NCBI GenBank assembly: GCA_011390275.1
Contig: JAABST010000007.1
Coordinates: forward strand, 1 to 64,000
DNA from: Geitlerinema sp. S16
GTDB lineage: Bacteria > Cyanobacteriota > Cyanobacteriia > Cyanobacteriales > Geitlerinemataceae
DNA length: 64,000 nucleotides
Direction: 5' to 3'
Shown here: positions 53,368 to 63,023 of the stretch, piece after piece
Layout: each line of letters opens with the position of its first letter
Numbering within the stretch: position 1 is the stretch's first letter
Position numbers and translations under genes: made by a program
The notes under the pieces: model-generated
What the model was told of the DNA's origin: nothing
Database searches by the model: none
What the model saw: the letters and a program-made list of their open reading frames with translations, nothing else

Positions 53368-56300
53368 ATGAAACTGATAATAATTAGACAGTTTATCGAA
53401 AATCAAGCAAAAGCAATGATGGGAGCTGGATTAACACTTCTTTTGCTGACATCGGCAAGTGCTGGTGGCATTTTTCCTGCACCTTTAATGGCTAGTTCCT
53501 CCGAGACTCTGCGGGTCGGAGTATATGCCAATAGACCAAAAATTTTTCTGGATGATACGGGACAGCCTCGCGGTTTTTGGATTGATCTAATCGAAGCGAT
53601 CGCAGCGAAAGAAGGCTGGACATTAGATTATGTTCCATGCAAATGGGAAGACTGCCTCCGTGGAGTTGAGCAAGGTCAGATTGATATTTTGCCCGATGTT
53701 GCCTATTCCGAAGAACGTGCCAGCCGTTTTGATTTTAATCAAGAAGTTGTTCTGGCCAGTTGGTCAGCGATTTACACCCGATCAAAACAACCGATTTTCT
53801 CTATCTTGGATCTGGAGAATCAGCGTGTAGGTGTACTCCGAAGCAGTATTCAGTACACCGACTTAGTTCAAGAAACCTACGAATTTGGGGTTGAGCCTTT
53901 ATTTATTGAAGGCGATGAGTTTAGCGATCTCTTCGAGATGCTGGATCGTGGTGAAGTTGATATTCTTCTCCTAAATCGGTTTATTGGAAAAGAAGCGGAG
54001 CGCAAAAGAAACCTTGTATCAAGCAATGTTCTTGTTCGCCCGTCGCGACTTCATTTCATCGCACCACGGGGTCAAGTTCACGAGGTCTTGAATCGCATTG
54101 ATCGTCAGCTCAAATATTTCAAAGCGACTCCAAATTCCGCCTATTACAAGGCAGAAGAACATTGGCTTAAGTCAAGTTCACGCTCATTTTGGATCGAGTT
54201 TCGAACTGGAATTATCACGCTAATGCTCGTGTTGCCACCGGCGGCAATGCTGCTGTTGGGCTTGAAAAATCGCACGCTACGACAGGAAATTAATCGCCGA
54301 AAACAAGCCGAGATCCGATCGTCTGAAACTGAACGCCAGTTGATGCACAGTGAACTTCGCTTTCGTGGCATTTTTGAGCAAGTTGCGGTCGGGATTGTAC
54401 ATGGATCGCTGGATGGTGACTTGAGTGACTGTAACCCTTGCTTTTGCGAGATGTTGGGCTACTGCAAAGAGGATCTCATCGGTCTCCATGTCAACGACAT
54501 CACCCACCCGGACGATATCGAAGATTCAGAGATGTGTCGCCTACGGTCTGGCGAAGTTGCCGCTTTCAGTCTCGAAAAGCGCTATCTCCACAAAGATGGC
54601 TCGATCGTCTGGTCGAATACAACCCTATCGCTGCTCTATGACAAACAGGGTCAACCGCTCTCGACTCTTGCTGTCACGGTCAACATTACGCCCCGCAAGC
54701 AAGCTGAAGCCGCGCTTCAACAAATTGAGCAGCGGTTTCAAAATATGGCGCAGAATATACCGGGAGCGCTGTTTCAGTATGTGCAACATGCGGATGGCTC
54801 GAATTCTATCACCTACATGAATCAAGGTTGTCTTGATTTGTGGGAAGTACCGGCGGACGCTGTTTCGGAGAATGCGAGCGCCCTCTGGGCGATGGTTCAT
54901 CCAGACGATCACGATCGCGTCCTAGCATCGGTTCAGCGATCGGCTCAAACACTCCAGCCTTGGAACGATCAATGGCGAATTATCATGCCCTTCGAGCAGC
55001 GGATAAAATGGCTTGAAGTTGCCGGTCGTCCAGAGCGAATGGCGAATGGTGATGTGATTTGGGATGCGCTCATGATCGATGTGAGCGATCGCAAACGCGC
55101 TGAAGCGGCTCTGGAACAAAATTTTCGACGGGAAAAAACCCTACATCGTGTTTTACAAACGATTCGTCAATCCCTCGATCTTCAAACAATTTTTGAAACA
55201 GCGACAACGGAAACGGCGCGACTGTTACCGGGTCTAGACTGTACGGTGGTGCGTTATCTACCAGAGCGACGGGTGTGGCGACATGAGGCGGAATATCGCT
55301 GCACGCCGGATTCGCCTAATCTACTGGGTTTTGAAATCCCGGATGATGACTATCTTTTCGCTGAACGATTAAAGCGATTGGAGATTGTGCGAGTGGACAA
55401 TGCGGAGGATTTCAACGATCCAATGAATCAGCCCATTGCCGCAGAGCTTTCCGGCGCATGGTTACTGATTCCCCTGGCGATCGAGGATCGAATTTGGGGA
55501 AGTTTTTCGCTTACGGTCGCTCAGTATCATTTTGGCTGGAGCGAGGAGATTATTGAACTCGCGACCGCTGTTGCCGACCAGCTCGAAATCGCCATTCAAC
55601 AGGCTGAACTCTACCGTCAGGTAGAAGCCGATCGCACAAAACTACTGGAAAATCAAACGGTTTTGGATCAAGCTCAGGAAATTGCTGAGATGGGGAACTG
55701 GTCGCTGGATCTTGCTAGCGGTCAGATGGAATGGTCGAATAATATGTTTCGCGTGTTTGGGTTCGATGCCTCGCAACCGGCGCCGACGCTGGCGACCATC
55801 TTGGCGGGCTGGATTCATCCAGACGATCGCGAGGCGATCGAGCGTGAACTCGCCAAGGTGATCGCCAGCAAGGTAGACCCAGATTCACGCCATGATCTAA
55901 AACAAGAGCAATTATTTGAAATTGACCTGCGCTTCTTTCATATTGACGGTTTGCTGGGCTACATGGAAGTCCGAGCTGAGCCGAGGCACGATGACACTGG
56001 GGCTGTCGTCACGCTGGTGGGAACTTCGATTGATATTACCGCTCGAAAACAAACCGAACTGGCACTTCAAGCCAGCGAAACTCGCTACCGCCAAGTGATT
56101 GAAGCACAAACGGATTTTATTTTGCGGTCTCGATCGGACACGACGATTACTTTTGCCAATCCAGCTCTATGTAAAGCTCTCGGCACATCATTAGAGATGA
56201 TTGTCGGTGCGCAATGGCTCGATTTTGCGCATCCAGACGACCTACAGGGCAGCGCGTTTCATCGACTGCATGAAATTACGCCCGAGAATCCTCGGTTTAC

Positions 56301-58167
56301 GATCGAAAATCGTGAGCGGCGTGCGGACGGTAGCGAAGGCTGGACGCAGTGGCTGAATGAGGGCATCTTTGACGAGATGGGGCAGCTTGTGGAGATCCAA
56401 TCGGTGGGTCGAGATATTACAGAACTCAAGCAAATCGAACAGGTACTGCGCGATCGCGAAGAGCGACTGAGGCTGGTCACCCAAAACATGAGTGACTTGG
56501 TAAGCCTCCATCAGCCTGACGGACACTACCTGTATGCAACCCCTTCGAGTGTCTCACTGCTGGGCTATGCTCCCGAAGAACTCATCGGGCGCGATGCCTT
56601 TGAATTTCTCCACCCGGACGATCGAACGCGCGTCCGTCGAGACTTCTATCAGCGCTTGCTCGACGGTCAGTCTCCCGTGCGTATTGTTCACCGGATTTGC
56701 CATCGTGACGGTTATTATCTATGGCTCGAAACCGTGGGTAAAACGGTCGTTAATCCCGAGACGGATCAACTGATTCATCTTCAAGCCACGTCGCGGGATG
56801 TGAGCGATCGCGTCGCGATCAAAGATCAACTGAAATATGATGCCCTGCACGATGCGCTGACAGGTCTGCCGAACCGAAATTTACTGGTAAAGCGTCTCGA
56901 AACCGCGATTGAGCGAGTCCAACAGCACCCGAATCTCCCCTTTGCGCTGCTGTTCCTCGATCTTGATCGCTTCAAAATTGTCAACGACAGCCTCGGTCAC
57001 CTTGTTGGCGATCAGCTTCTGATTGTTGTTGCTGATATTTTGCGATCGTTTGTCCGCAAGGGCGACATTGCTGCGCGGCTCGGTGGTGATGAATTCGTGA
57101 TTTTGCTAGAGGAGATTCGTGATGTTAGTGATGCGATTCACGTGGCCGAACGGGTCGTGCATAGCTTGCAAGCACCGCTACGGATTGGCGATCGGGATGT
57201 GGTCACCGGAACCAGTATCGGCATCGTCCTCGGAACTCCCGATCGCCAAAGCACCGAAGCTGTCCTACGTGACGCCGACCTGGCGATGTACCGCGCCAAA
57301 CGCTCCGGGCGGGGACGCTACGCGCTCTTTGATCCCGAGATGCACCAGCAGGCGATGGAACGCCTAGACATCGAGGAAGACCTACGCCACGCCCTCGAAC
57401 GCCAGGAATTTGTGCTGTACTACCAGCCGATCATGGATTTACGAACCCGCGAAATCCGGGGCTTCGAGGCACTCATTCGCTGGCAGCATCCCCAGCGGGG
57501 TTTTGTCTCGCCACTCGAATTTATTTCGGTAGCCGAGGAAACCGGCCATATCGTTGAAATTGGGACGTGGGTACTCAACCAAGCCGTACGACAACTGGCC
57601 GATTGGCAGGCGCAATTTCCCCAGCGATCGCTACACATGAGCGTCAATCTTTCGGTGCAGCAGCTCCAGCTTGATCTGCTCGATTACTTAGATGACTGCC
57701 TTGCGAAGCACACGATCGCCCACGAAAGCCTGACCCTAGAGCTAACGGAAAGTATGCTCGTTCGGGATGTCGAAACAACCTGCCGCTTACTCGAAGCGAT
57801 CCACACCCGAGGCGTTCATCTCAGCATTGATGACTTTGGGACGGGTTACTCATCCCTCAGCTATCTGCATCAACTACCCGTTGATGCCCTCAAGATTGAT
57901 CGCGCTTTTGTGAGCAATTCCGCTGCTGATACCCGCAACCAAGTGGTCGCGGAGTCGATCATCGCCCTGAGTAATTTGCTCAACCTCGGCGCGATCGCCG
58001 AGGGTATTTCCACCGAGGCGGAACTCGTCTGGCTCCAAAATTTGGGCTGCGAGTTTGGTCAAGGCTTTTTCTTTTCCAAACCCATACCCGCCGAGCAAGC
58101 AACAGAACTACTCAGCCGCGAGCTTCACTACGACTCTCCAGAAACCGGGTTTCTTCAGTCAATTTGA
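53368..58167 (+). CDS. large multi-sensor c-di-GMP enzyme: periplasmic solute-binding domain, five PAS, GAF, GGDEF and EAL
   Basis: The 1599-residue protein has, in order: a signal or anchor segment (about 17-42); a solute-binding type 3 domain (about 46-270) with LRVGVYANRPKIFLDDTGQP; a membrane segment (about 280-300, ITLMLVLPPAAMLLLGL); PAS domains near 328-445, 452-578, 760-895, 905-1025 and 1030-1150; a GAF domain near 590-750; a GGDEF domain with the intact RLGGDEFVILLEE near 1236; and an EAL domain with GFEALIRWQHP, LELTESML, IDDFGTGYSSLSYL and KIDRAFV. All catalytic motifs look intact, so both synthesis and breakdown of c-di-GMP are possible. An amino acid or similar solute is the likely outside signal. 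Confidence 0.88.
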   Translation: MKLIIIRQFIENQAKAMMGAGLTLLLLTSASAGGIFPAPLMASSSETLRVGVYANRPKIFLDDTGQPRGFWIDLIEAIAAKEGWTLDYVPCKWEDCLRGVEQGQIDILPDVAYSEERASRFDFNQEVVLASWSAIYTRSKQPIFSILDLENQRVGVLRSSIQYTDLVQETYEFGVEPLFIEGDEFSDLFEMLDRGEVDILLLNRFIGKEAERKRNLVSSNVLVRPSRLHFIAPRGQVHEVLNRIDRQLKYFKATPNSAYYKAEEHWLKSSSRSFWIEFRTGIITLMLVLPPAAMLLLGLKNRTLRQEINRRKQAEIRSSETERQLMHSELRFRGIFEQVAVGIVHGSLDGDLSDCNPCFCEMLGYCKEDLIGLHVNDITHPDDIEDSEMCRLRSGEVAAFSLEKRYLHKDGSIVWSNTTLSLLYDKQGQPLSTLAVTVNITPRKQAEAALQQIEQRFQNMAQNIPGALFQYVQHADGSNSITYMNQGCLDLWEVPADAVSENASALWAMVHPDDHDRVLASVQRSAQTLQPWNDQWRIIMPFEQRIKWLEVAGRPERMANGDVIWDALMIDVSDRKRAEAALEQNFRREKTLHRVLQTIRQSLDLQTIFETATTETARLLPGLDCTVVRYLPERRVWRHEAEYRCTPDSPNLLGFEIPDDDYLFAERLKRLEIVRVDNAEDFNDPMNQPIAAELSGAWLLIPLAIEDRIWGSFSLTVAQYHFGWSEEIIELATAVADQLEIAIQQAELYRQVEADRTKLLENQTVLDQAQEIAEMGNWSLDLASGQMEWSNNMFRVFGFDASQPAPTLATILAGWIHPDDREAIERELAKVIASKVDPDSRHDLKQEQLFEIDLRFFHIDGLLGYMEVRAEPRHDDTGAVVTLVGTSIDITARKQTELALQASETRYRQVIEAQTDFILRSRSDTTITFANPALCKALGTSLEMIVGAQWLDFAHPDDLQGSAFHRLHEITPENPRFTIENRERRADGSEGWTQWLNEGIFDEMGQLVEIQSVGRDITELKQIEQVLRDREERLRLVTQNMSDLVSLHQPDGHYLYATPSSVSLLGYAPEELIGRDAFEFLHPDDRTRVRRDFYQRLLDGQSPVRIVHRICHRDGYYLWLETVGKTVVNPETDQLIHLQATSRDVSDRVAIKDQLKYDALHDALTGLPNRNLLVKRLETAIERVQQHPNLPFALLFLDLDRFKIVNDSLGHLVGDQLLIVVADILRSFVRKGDIAARLGGDEFVILLEEIRDVSDAIHVAERVVHSLQAPLRIGDRDVVTGTSIGIVLGTPDRQSTEAVLRDADLAMYRAKRSGRGRYALFDPEMHQQAMERLDIEEDLRHALERQEFVLYYQPIMDLRTREIRGFEALIRWQHPQRGFVSPLEFISVAEETGHIVEIGTWVLNQAVRQLADWQAQFPQRSLHMSVNLSVQQLQLDLLDYLDDCLAKHTIAHESLTLELTESMLVRDVETTCRLLEAIHTRGVHLSIDDFGTGYSSLSYLHQLPVDALKIDRAFVSNSAADTRNQVVAESIIALSNLLNLGAIAEGISTEAELVWLQNLGCEFGQGFFFSKPIPAEQATELLSRELHYDSPETGFLQSI

Positions 58168-58211
58168 GATCAGCCCAAAAAGCCTGATAGAAACCCGAGG
58201 CTTAGAACTTC

Positions 58212-59495
58212 TTAAGCGAGTGCCGGGACGGGGATGCTCAGGTGGGGGTAGAGCGGGAAGCGGGCGCAGAGATCGGCGACGCGACGAGAGCAGGATTCGG
58301 CGATCGTGCTGTCTTCGGGATCGAGCAGACGATCGGCGATGATGTCGGCGATTTCGACGAATTCCGCTGTATTCAAGCCGCGCGTGGTCATCGCGGGTGA
58401 ACCGAGACGCAGGCCGCTGGTGACGAAGGGCGATTCGGGATCAAACGGCACGGTGTTTTTATTCGCCGTGATGTTGATGCCGCTGACGAGGGCATCGGCT
58501 TGTTTACCCGTCATGCGGATCGATCGCAGATCGACCAGCATGACGTGATTATCCGTACCGCCCGAGACGATTTTGAGACCGCGCTGTTGCAGTTGACCCG
58601 CCAACGCCTGAGCATTCGCAATCACGCGACCGCTGTAGGCTTTGAAATCGGCGGTTAGCGCTTCCCCAAAGGCCACGGCTTTACCGGCGATCACATGTTC
58701 GAGGGGGCCGCCTTGAGTACCAGGGAATACGGCTTTATCCAGTTTTTTGCCCAGTTCGGGATCGCGGGTGAGGATCAAACCACCGCGCGGTCCCCGTAGG
58801 GTTTTGTGGGTGGTGGTGGTGACGACATCGCAATGCTCGATCGGACTGGGGTGGTGTCCCGAGGCGACGAGTCCGGCGATGTGGGCAATGTCAGCCAGGA
58901 GATACGCGCCGACTTCATCGGCGATCGCGCGGAATTTGGCGAAGTCAATGATACGAGAGTAGGCCGAGTAACCGCAGACGATCAACTTGGGTTTATGCTC
59001 GATCGCCACTTGGCGGACGGTTTCATAGTCTAGCTGTTCGGTTTCTAGACTGACGCCGTAATGCACCGCGTTAAACCATTTACCCGAGACGTTTACCGGA
59101 CAACCGTGGGAGAGGTGGCCGCCGTGGGAGAGATCGAGACCAAGGATCGTATCGCCCGGTTGGAGCAGCGCCAGGAAAACGGCAAAGTTGGCCTGAGCGC
59201 CGGAGTGGGGCTGAACGTTGGCGTGCGCTGCGCCGAACAGCTCTTTCGCCCGATCGATCGCCAGTTGCTCGATCGAATCGACGAATTCGCAACCACCGTA
59301 GTAGCGTTTTTTCGGCAAGCCCTCGGCGTATTTATTGGTCAACACCGAACCCTGGGCAGCCATCACAGCGGGCGAGGTGAAGTTTTCGCTGGCGATCAGT
59401 TCAAGGTGATCGCGCTGGCGCTGGAGTTCTTGACCGATCAGACTCGCAACCGCCGGGTCAGTTGTTGCCAGAAAGTCTAAATTTGTTTGGGTCAT
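58212..59495 (-). CDS. glyA: serine hydroxymethyltransferase
   Basis: GlyA converts serine and tetrahydrofolate to glycine and methylene-THF. From Met 59495 ([20 protein letters not shown]) the protein has 427 residues, the usual size. Motifs are [36 protein letters not shown], the PLP lysine in [16 protein letters not shown], and [10 protein letters not shown] longer frame from 59573 adds 26 residues without family support. It converges on the c-di-GMP gene, with a 44-base gap. Confidence 0.96.
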   Translation of the reverse strand: MTQTNLDFLATTDPAVASLIGQELQRQRDHLELIASENFTSPAVMAAQGSVLTNKYAEGLPKKRYYGGCEFVDSIEQLAIDRAKELFGAAHANVQPHSGAQANFAVFLALLQPGDTILGLDLSHGGHLSHGCPVNVSGKWFNAVHYGVSLETEQLDYETVRQVAIEHKPKLIVCGYSAYSRIIDFAKFRAIADEVGAYLLADIAHIAGLVASGHHPSPIEHCDVVTTTTHKTLRGPRGGLILTRDPELGKKLDKAVFPGTQGGPLEHVIAGKAVAFGEALTADFKAYSGRVIANAQALAGQLQQRGLKIVSGGTDNHVMLVDLRSIRMTGKQADALVSGINITANKNTVPFDPESPFVTSGLRLGSPAMTTRGLNTAEFVEIADIIADRLLDPEDSTIAESCSRRVADLCARFPLYPHLSIPVPALA

Positions 59496-59736
59496 GGGAA
59501 ATGGCGATGAGATGTATGAAATTGCAGAGGGCAGAGAGCGAGCAAAGTTCGATCGAGAACCGGCAACGATCATTTGGGATGGTATGAAACCGCTGAATCC
59601 GAATTACTCGAAACCATTATCATAGCCTTGAATTTCACCATCGGATTTCTGCCGTGTGATTCAACATACTTAATGAACAAGTGAGTCACTTCATAACTCG
59701 CAATGGCCTCGCCCACGATTTCATCACCCCAACATC

Positions 59737-60363
59737 ATGACCCAAGCGTTTTCGGATCAAGAGTTTACGACCGATTGGTTTCGCACCACCCAACTGACCT
59801 GGGATAAGCTGCTGACCCAATTCAAGCCGCAGCGCATTCTCGAAGTGGGTTCCTACGAAGGCGCATCGGCCTGTTATGCCATCAAGCTCCTATCCGGTCT
59901 GGTCGATCATCTTGAAATTCACTGCATTGATACCTGGACGGGCGGTATCGAGCATCAGGTCGAGGGGATTGATATGGCCGCGATCGAGGAGCGGTTTAAG
60001 CGCAATATGGCGATCGAAATTGATAACGCCGCCTGTTCCGTGGATTTACACATTCACAAATCCACGTCGGCGATCGCTCTGGCAAAGCTAATTGCGGATG
60101 GAAAAACGAGCTATTTTGACTTTGCCTATGTGGACGGATCGCACCAGGCAACGGATGTTTTAACCGATGCGGTGTTGAGTTTCCAACTGGTACGACACCT
60201 GGGAGTCATTGGCTACGATGACTATCTTTGGAAAATCGATCCCGATCCGCTGCAAGCGCCAAAAATCGCGATCGATGCCTTTACCAATGTGTTTTCGCAA
60301 AAGGTTGCGGTTATCCCCAACATTCCGCTCTATCAGCTTTATGTTTCTAAAATTGAGGACTAA
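59737..60363 (+). CDS. class I SAM-dependent methyltransferase (Methyltransf_24 type)
   Basis: The 208-residue protein has the SAM-binding motif RILEVGSYEGASACYAIKLL near residue 32, LEIHCIDTWTGG (acidic end of strand 2), and YFDFAYVDGSHQATDVLTDA near 130, a known feature of family 24, with GVIGYDDYLW after. Substrate is unknown; relatives act on small molecules or sugars. Its stop codon overlaps the raf1 stop codon by four bases on the opposite strand. Confidence 0.78.
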   Translation: MTQAFSDQEFTTDWFRTTQLTWDKLLTQFKPQRILEVGSYEGASACYAIKLLSGLVDHLEIHCIDTWTGGIEHQVEGIDMAAIEERFKRNMAIEIDNAACSVDLHIHKSTSAIALAKLIADGKTSYFDFAYVDGSHQATDVLTDAVLSFQLVRHLGVIGYDDYLWKIDPDPLQAPKIAIDAFTNVFSQKVAVIPNIPLYQLYVSKIED

Positions 60364-61469
60364 TCGTCCATCTGCCACGGCTCGGTGAGGTTGCTCTCAT
60401 CAAAGATGTGTTTCGGTCGCAAGATCAAGATGACCTTACCGACGATCGCGAAATCATCGGGTTCGCCGTCAAACCACTGCACCGTAAGCTGACCGTCGCG
60501 CTCGATCGCGAAATAGTTCGTCACCGTCCACTCGCGATCGGCGCGATCGATCACCACCAGCACCGTTTCGCGCTTCATATCCACCGTATTCGGCAACTGA
60601 TCCGTCGTGTCGCTATAGGCCACGGGATCGATCGCGCCGATGATGCTCGCCCAGCCCGGAATCGGCACGCCGCGCATCCCCGCCGGAAATTCCACAATCC
60701 GAAACGGCTCGATCGACTCCAGCTTGATCACGGCATTGATCTGATCCGCCGAGAGCGGATTTTTTCCCGCAAAGGGGATCAAGCGCGGCATCTCGTCTTC
60801 CTGATCGACGCGATAAAACGGTAATAGCGGCGCTTTACGAGTCGCGACGACACTAAAATCCATCAGTAGTTCTTCGAGCGCTTTGCGGGCGCTGTCGGAA
60901 TGAACGTATTTGAACCCTTGGCCGATCGCCTTTGATCGATCCTGTAAATCTTTTTTGCGGCGAGCCTGTTGCCAGCATTGATAGGCGATCGCGTCGCCGG
61001 GATGTTTCGTAAATTCGGCGGGCATCGTCGAGCTATAGGCCACGGTTTTCATTGCGCGGGCGAGCAGGTGACCGCCATCCACATCAAGATTTTTCTCCGC
61101 CGCGAATTCCGCCGCCGCCGCCCGTTCAACGTGATTCAGCACGCGCAGTTCGTAGAGCACATCGCTATGGGGGCCTTCGCAGTAGGCACGGGCGCGATCG
61201 GAAATGCCGACGTTGACCGCGCTGTCGTACACCTGCGCGGCGACGATCGTGTAATTCTGGACGCTGGCCTCGATGCCCGTCTCTTCAAAAATATCCTTCG
61301 GGTCGTACTGCGCCTGATGAAGCTGGCGGCAGAGTTTCCCCCAATTAATCCAGTTGCCTTCCTTGCGTCGCAGTTGCCCCAAAATGGTTCGGATTTCGCT
61401 TTCGGGCAAGTCGATCGTGGCGTTGGGATTCTTGCGATCGGGATCAAAGCTGGGCGCGTGGTCGGTCAT
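60360..61469 (-). CDS. raf1: Rubisco accumulation factor 1
   Basis: Raf1 is a dimeric chaperone that assembles RbcL dimers into the L8 core of Rubisco. The 369-residue protein has the N-terminal helical domain (ILGQLRRKEGNWINWGKLCR, QLHQAQYDPKDIFEETGIE), a linker, and the beta-rich dimerisation domain (FRIVEFPAGMRGVPIPGWAS, VLVVIDRADREWTVTNYFAI), as in the known family. A length of about 360 is typical. rbc genes are not in the window, the usual case. The gene converges with a methyltransferase, overlapping at the stops. Confidence 0.93.
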   Translation of the reverse strand: MTDHAPSFDPDRKNPNATIDLPESEIRTILGQLRRKEGNWINWGKLCRQLHQAQYDPKDIFEETGIEASVQNYTIVAAQVYDSAVNVGISDRARAYCEGPHSDVLYELRVLNHVERAAAAEFAAEKNLDVDGGHLLARAMKTVAYSSTMPAEFTKHPGDAIAYQCWQQARRKKDLQDRSKAIGQGFKYVHSDSARKALEELLMDFSVVATRKAPLLPFYRVDQEDEMPRLIPFAGKNPLSADQINAVIKLESIEPFRIVEFPAGMRGVPIPGWASIIGAIDPVAYSDTTDQLPNTVDMKRETVLVVIDRADREWTVTNYFAIERDGQLTVQWFDGEPDDFAIVGKVILILRPKHIFDESNLTEPWQMDD

Positions 61470-61617
61470 TGTGTTGCAGAAAGGAGCGAAGATTGATTGC
61501 TGGTGCGTTAAGGCAGCGACCCTTGAGTCTGTCTCTCATTCTATGGCGCTGTGTTGCAACACAACCGTTGACCGCGCCTACTTCTTATAATCAGAACAAC
61601 ACTGCCCATTCACGATC

Positions 61618-62193
61618 GTGGTCGCAACCCCTCAACCCCAGCCCATCTCAGCCGCCCAATACCTTGTCTGGGAACCCCAACAAGAACTTCGCCACGAACT
61701 CGCAGGCGGCATCCCGATCGCCATGACCGGCGGCTCCCTCGCCCATAACGATATTGCCATCAACCTCCTCAGCGCCCTACGCCCCCACACCCGCTCGCAA
61801 AACTGCCGCATCAATCTTGCCGACGCCAAAGTCGCGATCAACGACACCACCTACCGCTACCCCGACCTCGTGGTCAGTTGCGACGATCGCGATCGCTCCG
61901 CCACCGACGCCCTGCGCTATCCCAGCCTGATCGTCGAAGTCCTTTCGCCAGGAACCGCGTCACGCGATCGGGGCGAAAAATTGCGCGAATATCGCAGCCT
62001 TCCCAGCTTGCAAGAATATCTCCTGATCGATAGCCAGGAGATCTTTGTGGAAATTTATCGACGTAGCCAGAGCCGCTTTTGGCTGTATGAAACCTATAGC
62101 CAGGGTGAAGCGATTCGCTTGGAGAGCGTGGGGATTGAGCTAGCGATCGAAACGTTGTACGAGTTAGTTGCGATAACGCGCGATACCGTATGA
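61618..62193 (+). CDS. Uma2-family protein 3
   Basis: The 191-residue protein starts with GTG 61618 and reads ISAAQYLVWEPQQELRHELA, then YRYPDLVVSCDDRD and YPSLIVEVLSPGTASRDRGE, the D and E-V-L-S positions of the Uma2 nuclease-like fold, and LPSLQEYLLIDSQEIFVEIY. Its last four bases (ATGA, 62190-62193) contain the start of the ABC ATPase gene, so the two are translationally coupled, an unusual partnership for Uma2. Confidence 0.86.
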   Translation: MVATPQPQPISAAQYLVWEPQQELRHELAGGIPIAMTGGSLAHNDIAINLLSALRPHTRSQNCRINLADAKVAINDTTYRYPDLVVSCDDRDRSATDALRYPSLIVEVLSPGTASRDRGEKLREYRSLPSLQEYLLIDSQEIFVEIYRRSQSRFWLYETYSQGEAIRLESVGIELAIETLYELVAITRDTV

Positions 62194-62975
62194 ACCACAC
62201 CTCTCGCCATCCCCCACGACACAACACCGTGACCCCTCCCCTGCTCGTCTTCGATCGCGTCAGCCTCCGCGCCCCCCTCGGCAATGCCACCCTCCTCGAC
62301 GACATTTCCTTTACGCTCAACCCCGGCGATCGCTGCGTCCTCATCGGCCCCTCCGGCTCCGGCAAAACCCAACTCCTGCGACTATGCAACCGTCTCAGCG
62401 AAGCCAGCACCGGCGAAATCAGCTTTGAAGGCCAAACCCTCTCAACCTGGCCGGTACGTCAATACCGCGAAATCGCAACCCTCGTTTTGCAAGAATCCAG
62501 CCTGCTCGACCAAACCGTCGAAACGGCGATCGCCTACCCTCTCAAGCTGCGCGACCTGAAACCCGCCGCAATACAGCAGCGCGTGACAGATTGGTGCGAT
62601 CGGCTCAACCTCCCTACGGAATGGATGCGTAAAACCGAGGCGCAACTGTCGGTCGGACAGCGGCAATGGGTCGCGATCGCGCGGGCATTGGCGATCGAGC
62701 CGAAATTGTTGCTCCTCGATGAACCCACCTCGGCGCTCGATGCCGGACGCAGCGATCGGCTCGTGCGCGTCTTAACCGACCTGGCGGAGAAAAATGGTAC
62801 GGCGATCGTCATGACGACCCATCAATTCGACCTCGCTTGCGGGTTCGCGACGCGGTTGCTGTACCTGGAGAACGGGCGATTGCTGCGCGATGACCCGGCG
62901 GATCATGTGGATTGGGGCGCGGTGAAGCAGGATGTGATCGCGATCGAGCAGCAATCGCAATCAGAGTGGGATTAA
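62190..62975 (+). CDS. ABC transporter ATP-binding protein (FetA/STAR1-like)
   Basis: The 261-residue ATPase has Walker A GPSGSGKT (residues 53-60), a Q-loop in TLVLQESSLLDQTV, the signature LSVGQRQ (near 152), Walker B LLLLDEPTS (near 173) and the switch His in MTTHQFD. The layout, with YPLKLRDLKP after the Q-loop, resembles FetA/YbbL or plant STAR1, whose partners are FetB-type permeases. No permease gene is adjacent. The gene overlaps the Uma2 stop by four bases and is followed by mnmE at 48 bases. Confidence 0.82.
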   Translation: MNHTSRHPPRHNTVTPPLLVFDRVSLRAPLGNATLLDDISFTLNPGDRCVLIGPSGSGKTQLLRLCNRLSEASTGEISFEGQTLSTWPVRQYREIATLVLQESSLLDQTVETAIAYPLKLRDLKPAAIQQRVTDWCDRLNLPTEWMRKTEAQLSVGQRQWVAIARALAIEPKLLLLDEPTSALDAGRSDRLVRVLTDLAEKNGTAIVMTTHQFDLACGFATRLLYLENGRLLRDDPADHVDWGAVKQDVIAIEQQSQSEWD

Positions 62976-63023
62976 GCGGAATTCAAGATACGTCATACTG
63001 GCCTGAGTAGCCCAAGTCAAAAT

